64,000 nt of DNA. Origin: Phlegmacium glaucopus (taxonomy: Eukaryota; Basidiomycota; Agaricomycetes; Agaricales; Cortinariaceae). Positions 10,601 to 20,100 of this stretch are shown here, piece by piece (within the stretch, counting starts at the first letter, position 1; every line of letters starts with the position of its first letter). The DNA is taken from positions 236,080 through 300,079 of the forward strand of contig MU130381.1 in assembly GCA_015039465.1 (NCBI GenBank). The letters are read 5' to 3'. The translations under genes and the position numbers were made by a program. Under the pieces are notes generated by a model, which had not been told where the DNA came from, searched no databases, and saw only the letters and a program-made list of their open reading frames with translations.

Positions 10601-12731
10601 GGTCCTTGTCCGTTTTTGTGGCAAGGATTAGAGCAATCATGGTAAGAGTTTTGCCCTGGTATAATTTTTCAGTATTAACGAGATGAGGTGTTACAATGCT
10701 CGACTTACAAGGCCCTACAAAGGTTGATGCTCAGATTAATGAACATGGAATTTGATGTAGCGCTCTTACCATGGCATCTGCACATAAAGCGCCTCTACCA
10801 AGTGGAGGACGATCTTCTTGGGGCGTCTTGGTGGCAACTGACGGATGATCAGTTGTGCATAGTAGGTTTAAGTTTATTACTCACTGTTATAATAATATAT
10901 CTGGGTATATGAAGATTGCTATAAGAACAGCTGAGGCAAAATATGAATGACTAACTTTGCTGCCGTTCTTTCTTAACTGCCAAAATTGTACAGGTTTATC
11001 TGTTTCTTTACTCGGCAAGACGGGGTTTTCACGATCAACACACCACTGAAGGGCTTGAAGCTGAATCATAGATAAATTAACTTAGTCTAAACCCGGAAAT
11101 CGTTAGACAGACCTGGTGTTTTAACAGATCCACAGTAAGCTCGCCACTCAGAATACCTGGTGGACTTGGGTGCAACGGGAGATTTAGCACATCGTCAGTG
11201 GAGCATAAAGTGTCCAGCATAGAAGAACGTCGGCCCTCGTCGTCCACTTTCTCAAGGTTGCTGAGCATCTGTCTTAGTTCAACCGCCTTTTGTAAAGCCT
11301 CTTGTTGTTTCTGGATTGCTTTCATTTGAGCAGGAGTCTGGGACGCATTCGGCCTACGCTGTGAAGACGAGGGTGCAGCTTGGGCGACACTGCCAATGCG
11401 GCTGCTGGTGGATGCCGAAGCAGAGGCTTGTGAGGAGGCAGTACTAGACGGAAAACCACGTTGACCAGGGGTCGCCCAGGTCAACGATGGCTCAAGTTCA
11501 CGCCTCTTGTCAGAAGCTCCATATATCTTCAGTGTGCTGCGTCGAGAGTAAGCGACCGTATCCTAAGAAGAAGAAAAAAGTATACATGGACAGGGTATAA
11601 CCTCTTGACCCAGAAACTAAGATGCATCAATGAAACAGAATTCAAGATATGGTAGTTAGTAACTACGTACTATTTCCATCATTAATAACACCCTCGACAG
11701 TTACTGCTTGTCTGTCGAGAAGTGGCGCCAATTTAGATGCAACATTGCGCGGGAGATGCCCAACTTGAACGCGAGAGATATTCTTGACTTGAATTGCGTT
11801 TCTAAGAAAATCAAGGCTTGAATTTACAATTATTTAGCTGGGAATCATACCTATCATATGGGTTTTGAGGCTCTCTAACTAGGAGGACTTCCTCTCCTGG
11901 TCCAACCATACCTGGACCATGTTTGATGAATGAAGAGATGTGGACAAGTCACGTTGGGCCGACCTTTGTAATACTGAATGCCTACAACAGTCGTGGGCAT
12001 GATGCAATAGACTTCGTCCTTAATTTCCTCCTCAGTTACATCTTCAATTTCTTCTTCTGCTGGCTGAAAAGTAGATGAGGCAGGTAATACTTGAGGCGTG
12101 ACCGGAACTGTGGGTTGATCCAAACCTGCTTGAGTCGCCGTCCTTTTGGATGGATGAGAGATAGCCTGTGTCGCAGTGCGAATGCTAGAGGACCCTCTTA
12201 TTTTTGCAGACTCTGGAAAATCTCCTGGGTCGATGCGACGCAGTGAAATAGCCAGTCGAATTTTTTGTTGATCTTCAGACCTGGAGACGGGTTATATGAG
12301 TATAGAAAACATGAGTTTTTGACGTACTTAAGATCTTGGAAGCCGGTTATGCTTTCCAGGGGTGCAGTCGCTAATTGCTCGAGAATGGTCGAGTTTACAC
12401 AACCCCTGCTGATGGTTAGCGCATATATTGCACACAAAACATGTCGAGCTCACCAATGCCTCCATTCGACGGTCTCTCCAAATTCACCGTTTATGGTTTG
12501 ACCATAGCGCAGTGTGCCTACAGGCAGACTTGAGTTCTAAAGCGTAGGATTATCTTTTTTCCATCCAACTCTGTGTGGATAAGTCAAAAAGACTCACCCT
12601 GCAAGGTGGTGGACCATGGCATTTGGCCCTTGTGCTTCTGCTATACTAGAGTTTAGGTAGATATGAGAAGATACTTTCATGGCTATCGCAACAACGATAA
12701 TAAATACCCCGAGAGCATGACGCGTCGACAT
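7625..12731 (-). CDS. RAD5: Rad5/HLTF-type SNF2 helicase and RING E3 ubiquitin ligase with PARP-type zinc finger and HIRAN domain
   Basis: Post-replication repair factor: a SWI2/SNF2 translocase that remodels stalled forks and, through its RING, polyubiquitinates PCNA. Domain order from the start (ATG 12731-12729): PARP-type zinc finger at about 12625-12400 (AKCHGPPPC, GTLRYGQ, VEWRHWGCV, ESITGFQDLK); HIRAN domain at 12000-11700 (VVGIQYYKG, VREPQNPYDRNAIQV, VGHLPRNVASKLAPL), which binds 3' DNA ends; SNF2 ATPase at 11100-9850 (DAMGLGKTLTMIALIL, LSNWEKQIEEH, VILDEGHNIRNPKTKMARAV, RRWVLTGTPI); RING near 9230-9030 (CEECPVCFG, SCAHMFCLA, CPMDRRSL); and helicase C at 8880-7900 (KSLVFSQFTSFLDK, IPFVRFDGQMSAKRR, GALGLNLTVANNVYLMDPWW, AVDRVNRIGQKKAV). 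It ends QREARLQDLVELFG..., TAA 7627-7625. An acidic/basic linker sits inside the C lobe. More than 20 introns are present, including a 6-nt exon within Walker A. Confidence 0.92.
10709..10714 (-). other. 6-nt microexon encoding Gly-Leu of the Rad5 Walker A motif
   Basis: The minus strand reads ...GCC ATG|gtaaga (55-nt intron) tgtag|GGCCTT|gtaagt (53-nt intron) accag|GGC AAA ACT. Only inclusion of GGCCTT rebuilds DAMGLGKT, the near-invariant helicase motif I. Both flanking introns have canonical donors and acceptors, and both junctions are phase 0. Confidence 0.85.
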
Positions 12732-12873
12732 GATAAAAAAAGTATTCAAGCAAGAAGTGGAACGCGGTCACCAAATAAGGCCCAACGCGTCAAATGCCAT
12801 CATAAATTACATAATTACAGCAGGCTTTATTAACGCGTCTTCCCCTCCTATCAATTGTCCAAACCTGCCAATA
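12732..12873. promoter_or_regulatory. 142-bp bidirectional promoter with MluI-type (MCB) boxes, RAD5 / NSE4
   Basis: The whole space between the two divergent start codons. It contains two exact ACGCGT boxes, at 12785-12790 and 12833-12838, plus a near match (ACGCGG) around 12762. A third ACGCGT lies just inside the RAD5 first exon (12720-12725). In fungi ACGCGT is the MBF (Mbp1-Swi6) site that drives G1/S expression of replication and repair genes. Its use here is inferred from density and context. Confidence 0.7.
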
Positions 12874-14223
12874 ATGTCTGATGTTGAAATGGACAACGAT
12901 GGTGAGCTACCTGAACACCATCCAAGTCTGTTGTGCGACAATTTTTCACCCCAAGCCTTCAGACATGGTCTTCGATCCTGACCAGGACCCAGAGGAAAAA
13001 CGTGCAGTGAGACAAAACTATCGCTCTCTGGCAAAGAAAATCGAAGGTAGGCGTATATTATATCAAGTTTTGTCCTTGATTATAATTTCTTTGCCTTTGA
13101 TCTATAGAAAATCAAGGGAATCCAAATGATTTTACGGCAGAGGAACTCTTGTCGCAAGTTCAGAAGGCAGACAGGCTATTCAGTCGGGGTATGTGACCCG
13201 TTCTACCAGTCATTTCAGTATATCTTATGATTATTTAGTGAAAGGGCCTCAAGAAGCTACCTTGGATTCTCATTTACTCTTAATGGCATCAAATATGGGT
13301 GCTCAGAAAGCCCGTGCCATGAAATCGGGTTCTGGAGCATTCGACATTGATGATTTTGTGTCAAAGTTAGTGATGTTCATGGGTGGCCAAAAGTCTCTAG
13401 AGGACGCGCTGCCAGACGACTCCGACCCAGAAGACACAAATGACAACAATTCAACCCTAGATTGGGATAGGATTGGCCGTAAAGCCATAGCGAAGAGTCG
13501 ACGCGTTCCAGCAATGGGATTTATGTAATATCGCGTTTTTACTATGCTCGTTACCCCACTGATATCGCGCGTAGGCTAGGTCCATTGTCAATCGAACAGA
13601 AAAAAAGAGCGACGACCAAACGTTCCAAATTAGAAAAGAATAAGGAAGACGAGAGGAAGCCTCAGGAGCTCAAGGAGGAAGATATCACCCGCTCACAAAA
13701 CGAAACTACCAAGAATGTCGCAATAGTAAGTTATAATTTTCAACCAAGTTTGTGGCAACCTTGGTCTAATATACTTCTAGCTTGCCAGCATTTTGGAAGA
13801 AATAGGAAAAGTCAACCTATTTAAATTCGTTGTCAATCCCAATGACTTTGCTCAATCTGTGGAAAATATTTTTTATCTTTCTTTTCTAATCCGAGATGCC
13901 AAAGTTGCTTTCGAAACTGAAGATGGCGAACCAGTCATATGCAAGTACTCGATACCAGAATCTCACACCAACGACTGACTTCTATACAGACGGCTGTGAA
14001 GAGCCGACCGACGTGGACTACGAGGGTGGACTGAAAAAGAGACAAATTGTCCTGGAGTTTGATATGGCAACTTGGAAGGTACTTGCATCCATACATTAAT
14101 TTTTTTACATTCAATGACACGCTTACACAATAGCGGGCCATTGAGGTTTTCAACATTACTGAAACGATGATTCCCCAGCGGCCACCTGCAGAAACAAGGT
14201 TAGGAGATAAATGGTACGGTTAG
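12874..14223 (+). CDS. NSE4: SMC5/6 complex kleisin subunit NSE4
   Basis: The kleisin that bridges the Smc5 and Smc6 heads with Nse1/Nse3 in DNA repair. Start ATG 12874 (MSDVEMDND); the acceptor at CCTTCAG continues DMVFDPDQDPEEKRAVRQ, NYRSLAKKIE and, after an intron, the conserved AEELLSQVQKADRLF, KGPQEATLDSHLLLMAS, GAFDIDDFVSKLVMFMGG and MGFMLGPL. A Lys/Glu-rich linker follows, then the C-terminal winged-helix domain (VNLFKFVVNPNDFAQSVEN, FYLSFLIRDAKVAFE, GEPVIC, KKRQIVLEFDMATWK, AIEVFNITETMIPQRP). It ends GDKWYG with TAG 14221-14223. N-terminal Smc6-neck and C-terminal Smc5-cap binding regions are both present. It shares a promoter with RAD5, and its last intron and exon are duplicated downstream. 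Confidence 0.9.
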
Positions 14224-14396
14224 ATACTTGGCAACCTGGAAGGTTACTTGCATGCATACACTAATTTTTTACATCCACTGAGACGCTCACACGACAGCCT
14301 GAGCGGGCCATTGATATTTTCAACATTACTGAAACGATGATACCCAAGTGGCCACCTGCAGAAACAAGGTTAGGAGACAAATGATATGGTTAGATA
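14061..14396 (+). repeat. Tandem duplication of the NSE4 terminal intron and exon
   Basis: Copy 1 (about 14061-14226) holds the end of the penultimate exon, the last intron and the last exon of NSE4. Copy 2 (about 14223-14396) repeats the same order with scattered substitutions. Shared landmarks are GGCAAC.TGGAAGGT, the T-run before ACAT, CGGGCCATTGA, TTTTCAACATTACTGAAACG, GGCCACCTGCAGAAACAAGG and GGTTAGATAC. Confidence 0.9.
14227..14396 (+). pseudogene. Decayed duplicate of the NSE4 last exon
   Basis: The second copy keeps the reading ITETMIP and PPAETRLGDK, but the Trp codon of GDKWYG has become TGA, so it would end two residues earlier. It lies after the true NSE4 stop and has no start codon. 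It could only be used as an alternative last exon if splicing skipped the first copy. Confidence 0.75.
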
Positions 14397-14410
14397 CGCT
14401 ACAATCAGTC

Positions 14411-14791
14411 GTGTACTTTATATATAACTATTAAACCCTCCACGTATGAACCTCAGAACTTGGATTCATTCCAAAGATAAAACACAAGCATGCTTGAGTC
14501 CCTTAAGTCGCTTCGAGTCTTGAGCACTTCGAGTCAGCATTCAAATATTCAAGAGTGATTGATGATCTGAGCAATAACTTTGCACACTTGGTCGATATTT
14601 TGCCCTCTTGTGATTAAAAATGTTCCATTTAGCATCGAGGGTTTCCCCGATATGATATCTCCATCTTTTTTAACATTGGATCCTCGTTTACTGGTAGGTT
14701 GGCTTAGATACTCCACTGTACATAACTTCATCTTACTATCAAACCCCCCACGTAGCTTAGCACTCGAATCCATTTCAAAAGTAAAACATAA
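14411..14791. repeat. Two diverged copies of a roughly 75-bp sequence downstream of NSE4
   Basis: Copies at about 14411-14487 and 14715-14791 share AAACCC.CCACGTA, a GAATCCATT-like block (GGATTCATT in one) and a (A)AAGATAAAACA-like block in the same order. Both are preceded by a TTAGATAC tag matching the end of the NSE4 tail repeat. They look like older rounds of the same tail/3'-UTR duplication. Confidence 0.5.
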
Positions 14792-15290
14792 TTTATCTCA
14801 CCAGAAGGCATGACAGCCAGCTGCATAAATTACTGGGGAAAGGGAAAATTCAACCGTCAAAATTCCCCAGCATACATTCGAGGATGGAATAGGAACTAAA
14901 GATTTCCTGATGCGTCGTAGGTTCCATAGTCAGGTTCCTGGTTGTCGCGGTAAATATGGGCGAACCAACCGACTCCCCTTCAGGGCCGCGGCTATGTTGA
15001 GGTCATGGCGAACACTTGCAATTAGGATGTCACAGACAGCCATCCATTCTGTGAACGAGAAATCAGACTTTTGCGAACGGCTCTGCAGACTTTGAACACC
15101 GACTCACTTTATCAAAATACATCTTCTTTCCATTCCTGTGGGCAATGAACCATTTCAGATCATTCAGTACCAGAGGCCATGATTGGCTGATGTGACACAA
15201 CTTCAGCCTTACATTGATTGACACGTACCGGGTGGGACTGGTCCAGAGTTGTCCAAGGCCAAGGGAAAGCATCGTGATGAAGGATGCGTC
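14792..15290. other. Non-coding stretch before the zinc-cluster ORF
   Basis: About 500 bp. A short stop-free segment directly before 15291 (ELSKAKGKHRDEGCV) is in frame with the zinc-cluster ORF and may be an upstream extension. Otherwise I see nothing recognisable. Confidence 0.4.
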
Positions 15291-15852
15291 ATGGAAAAGA
15301 AGGTAAATAAGTCTCTTGACCTGCATATGGTACTACTAGTAACTTCTCCCTAGTGCAATGCCTGTGCCACGAAGGATAGGGAGTGTGTGGTGGATAAGGG
15401 TAAGAAAAGGTGCACTGAGTGCGAAGGAGCAAAGACCAAGTGCTCCTTCATTCTGGAAGGCCAGCAAGGTCGTACAAGAGCCACAACTAAGGCAAAGACA
15501 CCAGAGGTTCCCCCTCGACCTCTCAAGCGCAAGAGGGGTGAGAAGACTGTGCCCCCACCTCCTACTCTTCATCTCCCAGTCATCCAACTCACTACGAGGT
15601 CCCCTGCGACACTTCCTTCAGTTCCTTCCTATTTAACGAAGAATTCTCGAGACTGTCACCAACCTTCGTCTTGAGCTCAAAATAGCTCAATTGCGAGTCC
15701 TTGATCTTGAAGAGGAAGTTTCTCGACTTCATGATGCCCTACAAGCATCAGAAAGAGCACTCCAACGAAACCGTGAAACGTCAGCTCACGAGCGCGAACT
15801 TTTTCGTGCTTGCATCGATCGTCTTGGGGGTGCTGCCTCGCTGGAGGACTAG
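15291..15852 (+). CDS. Small Zn2Cys6 binuclear-cluster protein with coiled coil
   Basis: Reads MEKK (ATG 15291), then after a 51-nt intron (15303-15353) CNACATKDREC, VVDKGKKR, CTECEGAKTKC. The six cysteines follow C-x2-C-x6-C-x8-C-x2-C-x6-C, the spacing of the fungal Zn(II)2Cys6 DNA-binding cluster. A basic stretch (PLKRKRGEK) follows. About 65 residues of predicted coiled coil (LRLELKIAQLRVLDLEEEV, RLHDALQASERALQR) end at TAG 15850-15852. The cluster and coiled coil lie in different frames. A 43-nt intron with a weak donor (GTCCCC) near 15599-15641 would join them; otherwise this is a one-base frameshift. There is no fungal-specific transcription-factor middle domain, so it is far shorter than typical regulators. 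The surroundings are repeat-rich, and it could be a mobile or decaying family member. Confidence 0.5.
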
Positions 15853-17126
15853 GTATGGTGGGGATTGGTAGTGGACTCTTGTCAGGCGAGCCTCACTGAT
15901 TCTTCGGTAAGTCTCCTTTTGACTTCGCAAATAGCTGTTGGCTGATAAATGGGCCTAGCAATTTTTCATCCTCTCCTCTCACACAAAAATAATGTATATA
16001 AAAATAAATCTTTTAAAATATATCTTGTCAGCTTTTGTTAAATTTCTGAATTGATTTGAGAATAACTTGAAAGAAATGCTTAGTCTGCACTGCGGCCATC
16101 CAGGCAACCTTATGACAGTTGCCTGCACTTGCCTGCAAGCGAGTGAGCGCGTTTAAGATATGCACACCAAGGCCATTTCTCAAAGCTGCGTCAATAATGT
16201 CATCGCTACTTTTGTAAAGTAATCGATAAACGGTCGTGTACTAGTAGCTGGCGATCAACTAAAAGCCCTCGCGGTCGCAGGCTCCGTAGAAGCGTACATA
16301 ACGCGACTGGAAATTGCTATCGGATGCCGTGAAATTCCTGCCGCAATTGTCGGGGCTCTGACCTACTAGAATCACTCAGGGCAGCGCTGGAATGAATTAT
16401 AAAGAACTTGCATACTGTAACCTCATAGCTGATCCGACATAAAAGCATATTCAGTCCTAGGATCATGCCACCAATGTCGGTGTTGGAGGCCGGGATCATC
16501 CAGGGTTCTAAAGGGCACTAAAGCCAGAAAACCGACGCCACAGAAAGCGACTCGAGTGTTTGACGATTCTCCAGGAGCGTTGCATCAGCGACCGCAAGGC
16601 AATACGACAGATAGCGCCAACAAAAAAAAATTCTTCATCGCCATTCAGCGAGGATCCGGCATGAAGTTTCTTCAAAGGAGATGAATAATCAAATAATTGA
16701 CGCTTCGTGAAAATTCTTGTGGATGACCAAAGGCGCGCTTCCAAGATGTGGACGCCGCCCGACTCACGCGCTGAAATCTAACGAACAAGAATAAAAATAT
16801 AACCACCTTTGGTCGCAATATCGTTTTCAGCTTTCACTTGTTCGCCATCGGCGTGTGAGTATTTTAAGGTTGTGTTCCATTGTGCGAATATGAAGTGATA
16901 GAATGATGTTGCGTAATATCGTAATAGAGTGGCCAACAGAGAGACATCGCATCATCAAAGGCCGACTGAGGCATGGGCGTTACACATTAGTCGGAGAAAG
17001 CCATCAGCTAAACTGACCTTGGGGTAATCGTATGGCATCAGGGACCCCAACCCCTAGGGGCAACATGTCATGGTCTTTCAAGGCGGCTCGTTCCCAAGAA
17101 TATTTAGTCAGCTGGAAAAGCCGTGG
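15853..17126. other. Gene-poor stretch, about 1.3 kb
   Basis: AT-rich near 15990-16030, with no ORF showing family motifs on either strand. I recognise no transposon end, RNA or promoter element. It probably includes the 3' flank of the gelsolin-repeat gene. Confidence 0.5.
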
Positions 17127-20100
17127 TCAGTTCATGCAAGAGTAGAGAGGGAGGAGTGGCGATACATGGTCGATTGCTTCTGAAGAAGATAGCAGGTTCA
17201 TGTGGTCGGGTATATTGCCGCGATTCTACAGTGATATATAAGCCAAGGACAACGCTGACCTGTGTAGACGTACCAGCCATGCTTCGTCGAAATCCCGAAC
17301 ATTTAAAAGAAGATCGAGGGGTATTTGTGAAGGTAAAATGAGCACATGAACATTAGGTGCATATGGCCTCAAAGAAGCCACTTCTTTGGATAAATCCTGT
17401 GAATAAATGTTCAATGAGACTTGATAGATGGGCGCGAAAATAAGCCGATTGACCATCGCAGTGTTTAATGCGAGTCTGATAGCCTGCCGATTACCTCGAG
17501 CATGCTCGCACACAAGGACAAAGAATTCCCAGATACAATTGACAAGGTAGACTGAAGCATGATGATCCTGCTCTATCGAAATGAATTCCACCGGTCGCAT
17601 CTACAGATGGTCAGAACAAGAAAGCTGGAAGTTAAACTGACAAACAAATGGAGCCCCACTTCCAAAATCTACCTTCCAAGTCGATGGCTCGATGTTAGCA
17701 AAGGTCTTTCGCCATCGCCAATAGTCAGCTTTGGCAAATCCGTCATCACCCAGTATCATCCAGAACATCTCATCATCGTCATTTTCACCTTCGTAAAGTT
17801 CGATGGGTAGGGCTGAATTTTTAGCCATTGCTTCGGCGTATTGTAATGCGGCTTTTCTTTCTCGAGAAGTAGAACCGCGCCCATACCATACGTACACTGA
17901 GTCCAGTATAGTCACACAGTAGCTAAATGCTGAGCACAGGTTTTTGATACTCTGCACAACCATCAATCCAGAGTCGTTTAATTTGGTTCACGATCTGACT
18001 CACCAAATCATGTTCATCGATGAGGATAACGTCGTTAAGCGATCGCACAAGGTGCATTGTGGTATTCTCCGGAGTCCAATGGGTTCGTGTGCCCTGTATG
18101 TTTGACGTTCAGACAGCGAGCGAAAAAAATGTATATCGGACATCCGGACCTGACGTATTGCCAAACGGCCACCTAGCAAGCGAACAAGTTCAATTGGTTC
18201 TGCTAGTTGGTGAACGATGACCTTCGTTTCCGAGGGTAAGACGACAACATGCAAAATTAGTTGTCAACTACTTACGCATGGTGTTCCATAACGTGTGGCT
18301 AGCTCTTGAAGCTTCCTATCCTCTCGGTCCCTCAGAATAGTTCGTCTCCCCAACCAACACCAAACGGAAGTCGATGCTAAACCGCTTAAATTAGATTTTG
18401 TGCGATGGATTATGGCTAGGATTTCAGAATCGTAGAAAACATCAATATCTCGTGGAACTGGAGTTGCGGTGGTTCCAGTGATTACCAAAATTTCAATCGA
18501 TACTGTCTGGATATCTGGAGATAGTTTGGAGGGTCGGGATTGCGGTTTAAGAAGGCTCGTGAGATCAACCCGAGGTATGACTTCATCGGAGCGATCTTTT
18601 TTGGAGGTAAAAATCAACGCTTTGAGCCTGAGATTTACAAAAATATTTACCGAGGTAGATTATGTCTTTTGTCCTTGCTGCCACTGGTGACCCGATATTG
18701 TCGTTCGAGGGTTCGTCCAAATCACCTTGTCTTTCAACCTCAATCGATGGTCGACCCTGGTTTACATTGATGCGAGTCAAAGTGCCTACAGGAGTTTGAG
18801 TAGGCGTTGCTTCTTCCTTTAGCGGAGGTAAAATGATGGCCGAATACTTTTCATAACTTGATTTTCGCTTTTCGGCTTGAATTTGTGAGAGTGCAGTTCG
18901 AGAATTCGAAGTGATCTCCACAGGACTAACGGCCTTTGGTGCACAGTTGATCGGTGATGCATGAGATTCCAAGGGATTCTGTGACATCGCAACTTCATTG
19001 AGAGACTGTGAGACCTCCATAACAGTTATACGACTGCCTGTACTTGGAATGCGCGAATGTCTCCTTGGAGAAGGAAGTGCCTTTGTTGCATTCACAGGCG
19101 GTGACATAGAAGATGAGGGTTGTGGGGACTCAAGAGGAGGAGTAAAGGATGGAGGTGGATTGATGAATGGGTCGTTCTGGGGAGATGCTACTTCAGTCGC
19201 GTTGTTCTCAGATGGAGGCATCATGTCAAGCAAACGAAGGCGATCTGACGCATGGTGTTGAGGAGTTTCTGACTCTGCAGCTTGCTTCAATGATGACGCC
19301 GATGTCCAGGATATAGAAGCTAAATCATCCCCTTTGTTTGAGGCAGAAGAAACCTTAAAGTCATCAGCAAGAGCTGCTGGTGAGTTCCAACCTCGCAATG
19401 CAACCGAATTCACGGTCGCTACAGATTGAGGTTTGACAACCACTTCCACTGAGGGGTCAGTTTCTGTGGGTCCCGGACATGCTGCATCAACGACGGGTAG
19501 TAGATCTTTCATCGTGTCAATCGCATCTTTAGACTTCTTGGGTTTTCGTGCTCGAACTTTCGTCGGCTATCACACATCAAAGAGAAAAGGGGAATAGAAA
19601 GGGTAAAAAAAAGTTTTTCAGACGCAAAATATGTTCACAATGCGGATAAATTCCAGAAAAAAGGGTACAAGATAGAAAAAGCACGAAGGACTAAAGTGAG
19701 TAGGTTCCGAGGCAAGGCATCACCAGGATTAACGCACATGAATCAATGGCTTCCTTGATGAGGTTGCTTTCTCCGAATGAGGAGAAAAATGGGATCCCTT
19801 ATCCTGTTTGGAAAAGTTCGTAGGATCATGCTTCATCCCTAACTCGTCAAGCCTTGGCATTTGCCTGAGGTCACCGGACGACTTGCTGGGTTTAATGACG
19901 ACCATGGTCGAAGCAGATCCTAGACCTAGAGGTTTGTCGTGAACTAAACTTTCATCTAACCGCGTTGGTTCAGGGCTAGGAAGGTCGATTTCTTTCGGAG
20001 TTGCTGCCTTTGCCAGGGAGGGTAAAGATGCCACAGATTTCAAAGTTCGAGAGCTGCCAGTTGCATGTGTGGAAACCTTAAGGCTGTCCGATATCATGTT

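Noticed and set aside
14549..14773. 74-codon minus-strand ORF among the NSE4 tail repeats
   Set aside because: Overlaps duplicated non-coding blocks and has no recognisable motif, although its composition is not clearly random.
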